Notes: generated by a model from the sequence alone, not told the origin. Counted from the first letter of the stretch, positions 1 to 8,846 are shown. The stretch: DNA of 64,000 nt from Streptococcus pseudopneumoniae (GCF_001074565.1 NZ_JUQX01000026.1:1-64000), one strand, 5' to 3'. Program-made: numbers and translations.

Positions 1-1
1 A

Positions 2-526
2 AGCATTTTGGACATAGTTTCCCGAAGCATTTAGATAGAAATAAGAATTAGCTTTTTTATCAAAAATCCACTTATTAGTAACTTTAGTACCATTTTGATA
101 GTATGATGAGCCTACCCAACCAGACTGAGCTGTAGATTTGGACTTATCCTCTTTAGGACTTGTATTTTTTGCCTGCTCAGGAGATTTTTGTGCTGGTGTT
201 TTCGGTTTCTCAGCAGGATTTTGAGCTGGCGTTTTCGACTTCTCAGCTTGATTTTGCGCTGGTGTTTTCGATTTCTCAGCTTGATTTGGTGCTGGTGTTT
301 TCGGTTTCTCAGCAGGATTTTGCTCTGGCGTTTTTGACTTCTCAGCTTGATTTGGCGCCGAAGTTGTATTCTCTTTTAGAATCTTACCGTTTTTAGATAC
401 ATCCTTTTCTTGAGCAGAAACATGCTGAGCCGAAAAAGGAAAGGCTCCAGTTGTATCTGTAAGTGAAAGAAGTCCCAGTGTTGCAGTTGCTAAGCTAGTT
501 ACTAAAATTTTTTTTGATTTTTTCAT
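2..526 (-). CDS. Choline-binding-type surface protein, N-terminal part (runs off window start)
   Basis: Only the first 175 residues are inside the window. Residues 1-39 form a Sec signal peptide (basic MKKSKK start, hydrophobic core, likely cleavage after HVSA). A Lys/Pro-rich linker follows with about five copies of an 11-residue unit, AEKSKTPAQNQ or AEKPKTPAQNP, encoded by 33-bp DNA repeats. From about residue 136 the sequence becomes GWVGSSYYQNGTKV, then KWIFDKKANSYFYLNASG, which is the Trp/Tyr/Gly pattern of choline-binding (CW_binding) repeats that anchor proteins to teichoic-acid choline. The catalytic or functional module, if any, lies outside the window. The start at 526 has an AAGGGAG ribosome site and an extended -10 (TGTTATAAT) near 564-571. 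By position beside pabB it may correspond to pneumococcal SP_0667 (CbpL), but the N-terminal Pro-repeat linker makes orthology uncertain. Confidence 0.75.
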   Translation of the reverse strand, partial: MKKSKKILVTSLATATLGLLSLTDTTGAFPFSAQHVSAQEKDVSKNGKILKENTTSAPNQAEKSKTPEQNPAEKPKTPAPNQAEKSKTPAQNQAEKSKTPAQNPAEKPKTPAQKSPEQAKNTSPKEDKSKSTAQSGWVGSSYYQNGTKVTNKWIFDKKANSYFYLNASGNYVQNA

Positions 527-616
527 CAAAAATCTCCCTTAAATTTTTATTGTTTACGGTTACATTATAACACAAATATGTATTAATATATACTAAAAAC
601 TATTAATCGATAAAAC

Positions 617-2338
617 TCACAATACTATTAATTCCAACTCATACAAGCCTCTGACTGCATTACAGCCATAGATAGTCTCCGCTTGGTTCAAGTCTGCCAA
701 AGTCAAAACTTTTTCCTCTACCTGTCCTCTTTCCAGCAAATGTTGACGATAAATTCCTGGCAAAATCCCTAGACTGATAGGCGGTGTGTAGAGCTTACCA
801 TTAATTTTTAAGACCAGATTTCCAATAGAGGTTTCTAATAGCTCTCCTACCACATTATGGTAAATGATTTCCTGTTCCCCTAAGCTCAAGTGCGGTCTGT
901 GAGTGGTTTTGAAGTAGGTAAATGGCGTTTGCAAATCAGCTTCTTGCAGACAAAGTTTGGCTTTGCAGAAGGTCGGACTAAGAGGTTCCAATATTTGGGG
1001 ACTGAGTTCCATCTCTCCAGACTTGCTGATAGTAATTCGCAAACGGTAGTCTTGGTGGGAATCACAAGCTTGACACTCTTCCTCTATCTTTTGTCTCATT
1101 TTTTTTGGATCAAAAGGATAGGCAAAATAACGACTCGCCTTTGTCAATCTTTCCAGATGTTGATCTTCAAATAGCAGGCTCTTCTGACTGATTCTTCCTG
1201 TAGTAATCAATTTGAAACGAGCTTGTTTACGGTAGAGAACAGCCGCCTTTTGATGAACTTCACGGTACTCAGACTCCCAGGTGCTATCCCAAGTAATCCC
1301 TCCGCCAACTCCATAAATGGCTTGACCCTTGTGAAGTTGGATAGTCCGAATGGCGACATTAAAAATCCGTCGCCCATTTGGAAGCAAGATACCAATCGTT
1401 CCACAGTAAACTCCTCTGGGTTGTGGCTCCAAGTCCTTGATGATTTCCATGGTCGCAATTTTGGGAGCTCCTGTGATGGATCCACAAGGAAAGAGTGACT
1501 GAAAAATGGCAACCAAGTCCACATACTCTCGCAACTGACTCTTGATGGTCGAAGTCATCTGCCAAACAGTCGAATACTGCTCCACTTGGCACAGACACTC
1601 CACATGCTCACTGCCCACTTCAGAAATACGGTTCATATCATTTCGCAAGAGATCCACAATCATCATATTTTCAGAGCGATTTTTAGGATCCTGCTCCAAC
1701 CAAGCTGCCTCTTTCAAATCATCATCGTCAGTCAGACCACGTTTAGTTGTTCCCTTCATTGGACGAGTCGTTAATTCTCGGTCATTTTGCTCAAAAAAGA
1801 GCTCTGGGCTCATGGAAATCACTGCCATCTCATCATGTTCAACATAGGCATTGTAGCCCGCCTCCTGCTCTACCACCATGCGATTGTAGATGGCAAAAGG
1901 ATTAGCACTCAAGTCTTGCTTGAGTTGGACAGTGTAATTTACCTGATAGGTGTCCCCCTGACGCAAATGATGGTGAATCTGGGAAATAGATTTTTCATAG
2001 TCCTCTGCAGATGTTACTTCCTGCCACTTTGAAGGCAAATCTACTTCCTCATAAGTCAGTGGAATAGGGGATGTTTCCACCCTATCATGAACTGTAAAGT
2101 AAAGCAAGTACTCGCCCAGTAAAGGAGCTTTATGAACTGCTAGTTTTTCCTCAAAAGCAGGTGCAGCCTCATAGCTAACATAGCCCACCACATAATATCC
2201 TTGCTCTTGGTAGCTCTCCACCTGTGCCAGCAGGTCCGCGACTTCTGCTAAATCTCTCGTTTTTAACTCTTTTATAGGCTGGGTAAAGGTAAATCTCTCC
2301 CCCAAAGCTCTAAAATCAATCACTGTTTTTCTATGCAT
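617..2338 (-). CDS. pabB: Aminodeoxychorismate synthase component I fused to 4-amino-4-deoxychorismate lyase (PabB-PabC)
   Basis: A 573-residue fusion for p-aminobenzoate (folate) synthesis. Residues ~1-370 are the chorismate-binding PabB domain; the family signature is seen as GDTYQVNYT, SPELFF, TRPMKGT, RSENMMIVDLLRND and PCGSITGAPK. Residues ~375-573 are a class IV PLP-fold lyase domain (LLFEDQHLERL, then a C-terminal YGCNAVRGLYEL). PabB converts chorismate plus ammonia to aminodeoxychorismate and PabC releases pyruvate to give PABA. No glutamine amidotransferase (PabA) gene is visible here. The ATG at 2338 is preceded by TAAGGT and directly by an extended -10 (TGCTATACT at 2345-2353), so the mRNA is predicted to be leaderless or nearly so. 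The fusion arrangement is common in streptococci. Confidence 0.93.
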   Translation of the reverse strand: MHRKTVIDFRALGERFTFTQPIKELKTRDLAEVADLLAQVESYQEQGYYVVGYVSYEAAPAFEEKLAVHKAPLLGEYLLYFTVHDRVETSPIPLTYEEVDLPSKWQEVTSAEDYEKSISQIHHHLRQGDTYQVNYTVQLKQDLSANPFAIYNRMVVEQEAGYNAYVEHDEMAVISMSPELFFEQNDRELTTRPMKGTTKRGLTDDDDLKEAAWLEQDPKNRSENMMIVDLLRNDMNRISEVGSEHVECLCQVEQYSTVWQMTSTIKSQLREYVDLVAIFQSLFPCGSITGAPKIATMEIIKDLEPQPRGVYCGTIGILLPNGRRIFNVAIRTIQLHKGQAIYGVGGGITWDSTWESEYREVHQKAAVLYRKQARFKLITTGRISQKSLLFEDQHLERLTKASRYFAYPFDPKKMRQKIEEECQACDSHQDYRLRITISKSGEMELSPQILEPLSPTFCKAKLCLQEADLQTPFTYFKTTHRPHLSLGEQEIIYHNVVGELLETSIGNLVLKINGKLYTPPISLGILPGIYRQHLLERGQVEEKVLTLADLNQAETIYGCNAVRGLYELELIVL

Positions 2339-2344
2339 ACCTTA

Positions 2345-2353
2345 AGTATAGCA
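2345..2353 (-). promoter_or_regulatory. Extended -10 promoter of pabB, abutting the start codon
   Basis: On the minus strand TGC-TATACT (2353-2345) is followed by TAAGGT and then the ATG at 2338. The expected transcription start, about 7 nt after the -10, coincides with the A of the ATG. No good -35 hexamer is present, consistent with an extended -10 promoter. Confidence 0.5.
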
Positions 2354-2391
2354 CAAAAAAGCCGACCTAGAACAGCTAAATCCAGCTTTGT

Positions 2392-2490
2392 TTATTGATT
2401 TCCATAACTAAAAATCTTCTCTAAGTTGCTTTTTTCTACTTTTGGCAATTCTCCATCAGATAGCACCCCTTCTTCTTGTAAAAAATGGTC
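2392..2490 (-). pseudogene. Possible C-terminal remnant of a lost gene
   Basis: Between pabB and the kinase gene, an open stretch of about 32 codons, bounded upstream by TAA at 2491-2493, reads DHFLQEEGVLSDGELPKVEK and continues to IFSYGNQ before TAA at 2392-2394. Its composition (charged, amphipathic, terminating cleanly) looks like the tail of a real protein rather than noise. It has no start codon and no ribosome site. I cannot name the parent family. It could also be chance in AT-rich DNA. Confidence 0.25.
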
Positions 2491-2521
2491 TTATTTGGAG
2501 CACTTTTCACAAAAATTCAAC

Positions 2522-2569
2522 AAAAACAGAGAGAGTCTTGGTTGCTATACCCTCACTCTCTCTGTTTTT
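2522..2569 (-). terminator. Intrinsic terminator after the kinase gene
   Basis: Perfect 15-bp inverted repeat (AAAAACAGAGAGAGT and its complement, 2522-2536 / 2555-2569) ending in a U-run on the minus strand. The distal arm begins inside the stop codon of the upstream gene. Confidence 0.85.
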
Positions 2570-3096
2570 TACTGTTCAGAAATTAAAAATTGATTTGAAG
2601 TTTTAATGATGTTTACCGTTTCCTTGACATCTAAATCATCCGTGAATAGAAAATGATGTTTCTCACTATTTTTAGCTAGAAACTCATTTCTTGCTTGGAT
2701 TGATAAATCGCCCGTTCTCTCAATTTCTTTTCGAGAAGAATCCCTATCTTTCAAGGTTTCTTCTTGAGCCATTAGGACACAATATTTTAGCTTAATTCGT
2801 TTTTCTTTTAAGAAGGCTGCAATTTTCTTCAGTTGATCTTCAAATATGACATACTCTATCACGACAGTAATGCCACGATCCAAGAAATTATTGGTCAGAC
2901 TGATGATATTATCCCAGAATAAATCCATGTAAAATCCATCATCTTCCCAAGGAGCTACGAGACCTCCTTTAATCATTAAGTAAATCATGTCGCCCTCTAT
3001 AACTGCACTTTTGTCAAAAGAATAGGCCAACTCTTTGCTGACGGTGCTCTTTCCAACGCCTGGGGGACCTGAAATAATATAAACACAATTTTCCAA
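2569..3096 (-). CDS. Small P-loop kinase / AAA-type ATPase, substrate unknown
   Basis: About 175 residues. A Walker A motif, SGPPGVGKST, begins near residue 9. Later EGDMIYLM and VVIEYVIFE fit the second strand and lid of small nucleoside/antibiotic kinase-like P-loop proteins (AAA_33 or chloramphenicol-phosphotransferase-like fold). The substrate cannot be read from the sequence. I favour a TTG start at 3096 because AGAGG sits 7 nt upstream and it places the P-loop at the N-terminus as usual. A longer frame open to 3201 would overlap the UPF0340 gene by 50 bp and add about 35 residues with no family resemblance. It lies between UPF0340 and pabB, where pneumococcus (from memory) carries the large zinc metalloprotease gene zmpB. 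Confidence 0.7.
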   Translation of the reverse strand: MENCVYIISGPPGVGKSTVSKELAYSFDKSAVIEGDMIYLMIKGGLVAPWEDDGFYMDLFWDNIISLTNNFLDRGITVVIEYVIFEDQLKKIAAFLKEKRIKLKYCVLMAQEETLKDRDSSRKEIERTGDLSIQARNEFLAKNSEKHHFLFTDDLDVKETVNIIKTSNQFLISEQ

Positions 3097-3151
3097 CCTT
3101 ATACCTCTACATACTTGAAATATCTCTAACTTACGATAACTTTCAGCCCAC

Positions 3152-3715
3152 TTATGACTTTCTGATAGAATCTTCTGGATACTGCGCACGCGCACCTCCA
3201 ATTAATTTTGGACGACTTGCGAGAGCCGTTACATGGGCATGCCCAATCTCTCGTAGTACAGGACGAATCGGTACCTGCACATGCTTGACATGCATGCCAA
3301 TTGCAGTATCTCCGATATCAATCCCTGCATGAGCCTTGATAAATTCAACCTCAACTGGATCCTGCATAAACTTGAAGGCTGCCAATTGACCCGAACCTCC
3401 TGCATGAAGTGTAGGAAGGACACTGACGATTTCAAGACCAAACTGCTCTGCCACCTGACGTTCAACGACGAGGGCTCGATTGACATGTTCACAACCTTGA
3501 ACGGCTAGATGAATTCCTTTCCCTCCCAGGATATCTAGGATCGTCTTCACAATGATTTCCCCAATTTCTTGGCTGGATTCCTTGCCAATCTGGCCACCTA
3601 TCACCTCACTAGAAGAAAGGCCCAAAACAAAGATAGCTCCTTGCTTCAAATCAGCCTTTTCTAATACATCTTCAACAATCTGGCTTGTTGCTCTTTGAAT
3701 GTCTTTTTCCGTCAT
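3152..3715 (-). CDS. UPF0340 / TIGR01440 family protein
   Basis: A 187-residue conserved Firmicutes protein of unknown function. Recognisable family blocks are [41 protein letters not shown] and [14 protein letters not shown], ending in [16 protein letters not shown]. Length and both termini match the family, so it is intact. It is transcribed with the downstream kinase gene (55 bp gap if the TTG start of that gene is right). It precedes the two-component pair, as I recall for the pneumococcal homologue SP_0663. No catalytic role has been assigned. Confidence 0.88.
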   Translation of the reverse strand: MTEKDIQRATSQIVEDVLEKADLKQGAIFVLGLSSSEVIGGQIGKESSQEIGEIIVKTILDILGGKGIHLAVQGCEHVNRALVVERQVAEQFGLEIVSVLPTLHAGGSGQLAAFKFMQDPVEVEFIKAHAGIDIGDTAIGMHVKHVQVPIRPVLREIGHAHVTALASRPKLIGGARAQYPEDSIRKS

Positions 3716-3800
3716 ACTTGATACCTCTTTTGTTACTATCTATCATATCTTTTTTTACTGATTTTATCAAGGCCAACTAATCATTCTGATTTTTAATAGC

Positions 3801-3829
3801 AAAACTCCCAGAATTGACTGGGAGTTAGC
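3801..3829 (-). terminator. Intrinsic terminator after the two-component operon
   Basis: AACTCCCAG...CTGGGAGTT hairpin (3803-3811 / 3818-3826) followed on the minus strand by TTTTG. It overlaps the stop codon of the histidine kinase gene. Confidence 0.75.
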
Positions 3830-5516
3830 TAGTTGCTAATTTATTGATGTATATTTCAACTGTCGTCCCTTTTTCGGGTGCAGAATTAATCTTCATCTGG
3901 TAATTGTCTCCAAAATGAAGTTTGAGTCGTTGGTCGACATTTTGAAGACCAACTCCCCCACGTTTGAGCTGACTTTGACTACTATCGTCAGGATTTTGGA
4001 AACCAACGCCATCATCCTCAATGCGGATGATTAGTCCTGAATCCTTTTTATGGACGGAAACTTTAATATGTCCCTGTCCATCTTTCTCCTTGATGCCGTG
4101 ATAAAGAGCATTTTCTACTAGGGGTTGTAGCACCAGTTTAGGCAAGACTAAATTATCAAAGTCAGGATCTTCAGCAATTTCATACTCCAGCTTATCCCCA
4201 TAACGTTGTTTCTGGATAAAGAGGTACTGGCGGACATGATTGATTTCATCAGAAAGAGAAATCAAGTCCTTTCCTTGATTGAGCGCCAAGCGGAAATAGG
4301 TTGCCAAGGACTTAGTCACCTGAACCACTCGCTGACTATCCTGAAACTCAGCCATCCAGATGATAGTGTCCAAAGTATTATAGAGGAAATGGGGGTTAAT
4401 CTGGCTTGACAAGGCTTGAAGTTCATACTGCCGGGTCGCTTCTTCCTGCCTGCGAATAGCTGCCATCAGCTGATCAATCTGATCCAACATGGCATTAAAC
4501 TGGCGAGTCACTTCTCTCAGTTCATAGGCGCCAGCTTCCTTAGCACGAAGATTTTGTGTACCAGAAGCAATTTTCAGCATGGTTTCTCTCAGGTCCTTCA
4601 AAGGGGCAATCCAGCGTTTGAGACTGAACCACACCAAGCAGATACAGGCAAGAAGAGATGTCACACTGGCCCCAAGAAAGGTCCACATGAGTTGACTCCG
4701 AACCAGGTCTAACTTCTCCAACGAAGACACGCCTATAACCGTCCAATCAGTCCCTGCAATCTGTTCTTGACTGACGTAGGATTGATGATCCAGCGTATAG
4801 CCCTGCCCCGTCTCGATGTAGGGTTTCATAGCCTCCATTTCACTTGCTGAGCTATAGACAGTACGTTTAGGATGGTAGACAAATTCATGGTTTTCATTGA
4901 TGATAAAGGCAAAGCCCTGATGGCCCAACTGGAGTTGGTTGAGATAGGCTTCCAGAGTTTCATAGGAAATATCCAAGCGAAGCACGCCAAGATTGGCTCC
5001 CTTTGCATCAACAAGTTCCTGAGTGACAGAAATAACCCACTGACTATCCGATTTACGAGCTGGTGTCAAAACTGGCTTAGCTCCCTGATGAATAGCCTTT
5101 TGGTACCAATCCTCAGCCATCATATCAGAGGAAGTTTTCATCTGCACACTGTCATCTGTAGAAATAACCTGACCTGATTTGGTGACCAGTACCACCGTTT
5201 TCAAGTCCTGGTCTGCCTTTAAGATAGTCAAAAACAGATCTCTGATTCCCTTGACCTGGTCTTGGTTAGAATTCTCAGCATAGGCTAAGACATCCTTCTG
5301 CTGGGTCAAACTGGTAGAGGTGGTTTCTAATTTTTTGATATAAGACTGAATAAAGTGGCTAGTCTGGCTAATTGTCGTTTGGCTATTACCCTCAATAGTG
5401 GACTCAATGGCTGATGAACTAGATTGATAGTAGAAAGTCCCAACCAGAGCTAGGAGAATGAGAAAGACCAGAAAGATAGAAATAACCATTCTGACTAGGA
5501 GAGAAGAACGTTTCAT
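3825..5516 (-). CDS. Sensor histidine kinase, YesM/LytS type
   Basis: A 563-residue membrane sensor. A TM helix at ~9-30 is followed by a ~245-residue extracellular dCache-like sensor domain (FIINENHEFVYHP is typical), a second TM helix near 278-300, HAMP at ~300-350, then a His_kinase domain with the phospho-accepting histidine in INPHFLYNTLD (~residue 375) and a HATPase domain (PLVENALYHGIKEK N-box, IEDDGVGF G1, GGVGLQNVDQRL G2). It overlaps the response regulator by 4 bp (ATGA), so the two are translationally coupled. The pneumococcal homologue (SP_0662, TCS09) neighbours zmpB, which is absent here. The ligand is unknown; YesM-type sensors usually detect carbohydrates or extracellular ligands. 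Confidence 0.92.
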   Translation of the reverse strand: MKRSSLLVRMVISIFLVFLILLALVGTFYYQSSSSAIESTIEGNSQTTISQTSHFIQSYIKKLETTSTSLTQQKDVLAYAENSNQDQVKGIRDLFLTILKADQDLKTVVLVTKSGQVISTDDSVQMKTSSDMMAEDWYQKAIHQGAKPVLTPARKSDSQWVISVTQELVDAKGANLGVLRLDISYETLEAYLNQLQLGHQGFAFIINENHEFVYHPKRTVYSSASEMEAMKPYIETGQGYTLDHQSYVSQEQIAGTDWTVIGVSSLEKLDLVRSQLMWTFLGASVTSLLACICLVWFSLKRWIAPLKDLRETMLKIASGTQNLRAKEAGAYELREVTRQFNAMLDQIDQLMAAIRRQEEATRQYELQALSSQINPHFLYNTLDTIIWMAEFQDSQRVVQVTKSLATYFRLALNQGKDLISLSDEINHVRQYLFIQKQRYGDKLEYEIAEDPDFDNLVLPKLVLQPLVENALYHGIKEKDGQGHIKVSVHKKDSGLIIRIEDDGVGFQNPDDSSQSQLKRGGVGLQNVDQRLKLHFGDNYQMKINSAPEKGTTVEIYINKLATS

Positions 5517-6250
5517 TGACCTTCCCCCTTCTTAAACTGACGAGGTGTCACACCTGCAATCTGTTTAAAACGTTGGGTAAAATAGTTCATATCTTCAAAA
5601 CCAACCTTTTCGGCTATCTGGTAAATCTTTAAATCCGTGGTCAAAAGCAAGAGCTTGGCTTGTTTGACACGCTCTCTCACCAGGTAATCCTGAAAAGGCA
5701 AACCCAACTCTTTCTTAATCAAGGAGCTCAGATAAGTCGGACTAAAGCCCAAGTCACTGGCCAAAGACTTCAAACTAAACTGACTGTCAGCCAGATGAGA
5801 CTGGATCTTCTGAGCCAGGTTTCCCTCAAACTTATCGGTTAATAAATCTTGTAACTGCTCTTCTTTTTCTTCCTTGTCTAGTTTTTGCTTGATTTTCCCC
5901 AACATTTCCTCAATATCCTGACGAGAAAAGGGCTTGAGCAGGTAGTCATCTACACCGAGTTTGACGGCAGACAAGGCATAATCAAAATCATCGTAGCCAG
6001 TCAAAAAAACCAAATGCACCTGAGGATAGGTTTCTCGGACCAGACTGGCCAACTGGATGCCATTTAGCTGAGGCATGTTGATATCGGTTAAAATGATATC
6101 TGGCACCTGCTTTTGAATCAAGTCCCAAGCCTGCCTTCCATTTTCAGCCTGACCGATGATTTCCATATCGTAGGCTGCTACATTGACCAGCTTGGTCAAG
6201 CCTTGTCTTACCAGATACTCATCTTCTACGATTAAGATTGTGTAGGTCAT
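5513..6250 (-). CDS. Response regulator, REC plus AraC-type HTH (YesN type)
   Basis: 245 residues. The receiver domain spans ~1-120 with acidic pocket E9/D10, phospho-acceptor D56 (ILTDINMP) and conserved K in DYLLKPFS. AraC-type double HTH covers ~145-243, including YFTQRFKQIAGVTPRQFK. I use the ATG at 6250, which has AAAGGAG 6 nt upstream; a GTG at 6268 would contain that ribosome site. It is first in the operon, coupled to the kinase gene. Partner kinase phosphorylation should control transcription of unknown targets, possibly including nearby sugar or surface genes. Confidence 0.92.
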   Translation of the reverse strand: MTYTILIVEDEYLVRQGLTKLVNVAAYDMEIIGQAENGRQAWDLIQKQVPDIILTDINMPQLNGIQLASLVRETYPQVHLVFLTGYDDFDYALSAVKLGVDDYLLKPFSRQDIEEMLGKIKQKLDKEEKEEQLQDLLTDKFEGNLAQKIQSHLADSQFSLKSLASDLGFSPTYLSSLIKKELGLPFQDYLVRERVKQAKLLLLTTDLKIYQIAEKVGFEDMNYFTQRFKQIAGVTPRQFKKGEGQ

Positions 6251-6320
6251 GCTCTGCTCCTTTGTCACTTACTAGTATCAGTATAGCAAAATTCTCCTCT
6301 AACTGCTTAGAAAAGACTTC

Positions 6321-7433
6321 TTAATCAACATAATCTAGTAAATAAGCATAACCTTTTTCTGCCATTTGATCTTTGGGAATAAAGCGGATAGAGAGACTAT
6401 TGATACAGTAGCGTAAGCCCCCCTTGTCCTGAGGCCCATCTGTAAAGACATGGCCAAGGTGAGAATCTCCAACTCTGCTCCGCACTTCCATACGCGTCAT
6501 ATTGTAAGACTTATCTTCCTTGTAGGTGGCAACATCTGGACTGATTGGTTGGGTGAAACTAGGCCATCCGCAACCAGACTCAAACTTGTCCTTTGATGAA
6601 AAGAGGGGTTCGCCAGTAGCGACATCTACATAGATACCGGATTCAAATTTATCCCAGTAGCGGTTTGAAAAAGCTCGTTCTGTTTGATTTTTCTGGGTAA
6701 CTGCATACTCCTCAGGTGACAAGTTCTTTTTCAATTCCTCATCACTTGGTTTAGGATATTTACTGGCATCGATGACGGGGTAGGCAGCCTGATTGACATT
6801 GATATGACAGTAGCCATTTGGATTTTTCTTGAGGTAGTCTTGGTGGTAATCCTCAGCCACTACAAAATTCTTCAAGTTTTCCTTTTCAACTGCCAGAGGT
6901 TGGTCATATTTTTTAGCAACTTCATCAAAGACTTGGTTGATTACTTCCAAATCCTTGTCATCTGTGTAATAAACGCCGGTACGATACTGGGTCCCTACAT
7001 CATTTCCTTGTTTATTTTTGCTGGTTGGATTGATAATGCGGAAGTAATGAAGCAGGATTTCTTTGAGGGAAATTTGGTTGGCGTCATAGGTGACATGGAC
7101 AGTCTCTGCATGTCCTGTTTGGTTAATCAATTCGTACTTGGTTGTTTCCCCTCTACCATTTGCATAGCCTGAAACGGCATCTGTCACTCCAGGCACGCGT
7201 GAGAAGTATTCCTCCACTCCCCAGAAACATCCCCCAGCTAGATAAATTTCATGCAAGTCTGCGTCTTTGCTAATCTCTGTTTTTTTCACTGTTTTTCCTC
7301 CTTGGCTAACTGACGCTTTCTCAATTTGCGAGCTATCTGTCTGGCCTGCATTTCGCATCAATAGAAAATAGAAACCGCTTATGGCTAGGAGAATGACCCC
7401 TGCCAAGACAAACAATTTTACTTTATCATTCAT
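6321..7433 (-). CDS. msrAB: Membrane-anchored peptide methionine sulfoxide reductase MsrA-MsrB fusion
   Basis: 370 residues that reduce both epimers of methionine sulfoxide on extracytoplasmic proteins. An N-terminal anchor spans ~7-26. The MsrA domain starts near 60, with catalytic C69 in [11 protein letters not shown]. The MsrB domain occupies the last ~130 residues, with [18 protein letters not shown] and catalytic Cys in [11 protein letters not shown]. All catalytic residues are present. It is the last gene of the operon with the thioredoxin lipoprotein (9 bp upstream) and ccdA, a set described in pneumococcus (Etrx1/CcdA1/MsrAB2) as an oxidative repair relay at the cell surface. Because ccdA is interrupted here, electron supply to this enzyme is in question. 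Confidence 0.95.
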   Translation of the reverse strand: MNDKVKLFVLAGVILLAISGFYFLLMRNAGQTDSSQIEKASVSQGGKTVKKTEISKDADLHEIYLAGGCFWGVEEYFSRVPGVTDAVSGYANGRGETTKYELINQTGHAETVHVTYDANQISLKEILLHYFRIINPTSKNKQGNDVGTQYRTGVYYTDDKDLEVINQVFDEVAKKYDQPLAVEKENLKNFVVAEDYHQDYLKKNPNGYCHINVNQAAYPVIDASKYPKPSDEELKKNLSPEEYAVTQKNQTERAFSNRYWDKFESGIYVDVATGEPLFSSKDKFESGCGWPSFTQPISPDVATYKEDKSYNMTRMEVRSRVGDSHLGHVFTDGPQDKGGLRYCINSLSIRFIPKDQMAEKGYAYLLDYVD

Positions 7434-7442
7434 GATCTTTCT

Positions 7443-8006
7443 CTACCCCATTTCTTTCAATTCTTTTAAAATCATATCCTTATCCATAAAACCTGGTTGC
7501 GTTTTGACCAGCTTGCCTTCCTTGTCTATAAAGGCTTGAGTCGGGTAAGAACGAATACCATAACTTTCCAAAAGTTTGCCTGACGGATCAATTAGAACTG
7601 GAAAATTTTTATAATCCAAGCCCTTGTACCAGTTCTTAAAGTCCGCTTCTGCTTGCTCCCCCTTGTGGCCAGGAGATACCACTGTCAAGACCACGTAGTC
7701 ATCACCAGCATCCTTAGCAATTTCGTCCGTATCTGGAAGGCTGGCTAGACAGATGGAACACCAAGAAGCCCAGAATTTAAGATAGACTTTCTTGCCTTTG
7801 TAGTCAGATAAACGATAGGTCTTACCATCTACTCCCATCAGTTCAAAATCAGCGACTGCCTGACCTTTAGTCGCAGTTTGCGCACCGACTTGTTCTGTTT
7901 TGGTTTGCTCCTTCATAGTTGATTCGTCTGACATGTTTTTAGCCGAACAAGCTGCCAAGCAACAGATTGAGCCTACTCCAAGTAGACATGTTTGCCATTT
8001 CTTCAT
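7443..8006 (-). CDS. Extracellular thioredoxin-fold lipoprotein (Etrx1/TlpA type)
   Basis: 187 residues. A lipoprotein signal with lipobox LAAC predicts lipidated C20. A TlpA/ResA-like thioredoxin domain (~50-187) carries the redox pair C83-S-I-C86 in FWASWCSIC, plus the cis-Pro region SYPTQAFIDKEG. It passes electrons from CcdA to MsrAB. The ATG at 8006 has AGAGGAAG upstream; an in-frame ATG at 8027 lacks a site. It starts 14 bp after the last codon of ccdA. Confidence 0.93.
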   Translation of the reverse strand: MKKWQTCLLGVGSICCLAACSAKNMSDESTMKEQTKTEQVGAQTATKGQAVADFELMGVDGKTYRLSDYKGKKVYLKFWASWCSICLASLPDTDEIAKDAGDDYVVLTVVSPGHKGEQAEADFKNWYKGLDYKNFPVLIDPSGKLLESYGIRSYPTQAFIDKEGKLVKTQPGFMDKDMILKELKEMG

Positions 8007-8019
8007 TTCTTCTTCCTCT

Positions 8020-8730
8020 CTATTCAAATAATCTTGTCAAAATAGAAGCATTTCCCAAAAGCACCAAGATTCCCATCAGGATAATGAGGAAACCACCCAC
8101 TTTTTTGAGGGTTCCGAGGTAAGGATGGAGTTTTCGAAAATGTTTCAAAACATAGCTGGAGGCGAGAGCTAGAACCAAAAATGGTAGCGCCAAACCTAGC
8201 GTGTAAACCAACATGAGACCAGCTCCCTGTCAAGCACCTGAGCCACCTGAAGCCGCTAAGGCCAAAACAGACCCCAGAACTGGCCCCACACATGGCGTCC
8301 AAGCAAAACTAAAGGTCAACCCCAGTAAAAATGCCTGACTATAGCCGTTAGCGTTTTGACCCTGTCTCTTTAATTGTAGCCTTTTTTCCTTGTAGAGCCC
8401 CTTCAAATGTAAGACTTCCATCTGGTGTAAGCCCAAGAGAATGATAACTGCACCTGTCACATACTGAAACCAAGAAGCATACAGCAAATTGCCTAAAAAA
8501 CCAGCTCCATAGCCCAGTAAGATAAAGATAAAAGAAATCCCCGCTATAAAGGCCAGAGTTCGCACTAAACTAACAAGTGAGATTGAAATTTTTCCGCTAG
8601 AAGCCTGAGCACCATCTTTGTCATCCAACAAGATCCCTGCATAGACCGGTAACAAGGGTAAGATACAAGGAGAAAAGAAGGAAAGAATTCCAGCAAGAAA
8701 AACACTGATAAAAAAGAATACATTGTCCAT
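8020..8730 (-). pseudogene. ccdA: Cytochrome c biogenesis / thiol-disulfide transporter CcdA, interrupted by an in-frame TGA
   Basis: The frame encodes a complete 236-residue CcdA/DsbD-type membrane protein that moves electrons from cytoplasmic thioredoxin to surface thioredoxins. A TGA at 8230-8232 splits it after residue 166 (…GGSGA stop QGAG…). Both halves are in the same frame, so it is a single nonsense substitution, most simply TGG (Trp) to TGA. The product before the stop keeps both redox cysteines, C22 (FFSPCILP) and C147 (WTPCVGP), and about four TM helices, but loses the last two. A Met at 8214 could allow a 64-residue restart. TGA followed by C is a leaky context, so low readthrough is possible. 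The upstream start has GGAGG spacing and a TATAAT at 8763-8768. Sequencing error is the alternative. Confidence 0.88.
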
Positions 8731-8846
8731 TGCCTTCCTCCATTCTTTGATTTGTTAAGTCTATTATAATTCCCAACTCTAAGAAAAAACAGGGACAATG
8801 ATAGGAAAAAATAGGAATTTAATCAGTTTATTCAGAAATATGGTAC

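Noticed and set aside
160..396. Plus-strand frame with repeated VFSVSQQDF-like residues
   Set aside because: Mirror of the 33-bp repeats of the surface protein gene on the minus strand.
3097..3201. N-terminal extension of the kinase gene
   Set aside because: It overlaps UPF0340 by 50 bp, lacks a ribosome site and adds residues without family likeness.
8020..8730. UGA reassigned to tryptophan
   Set aside because: Several intact genes here end in TGA, including overlapping ATGA junctions, so the code is standard.
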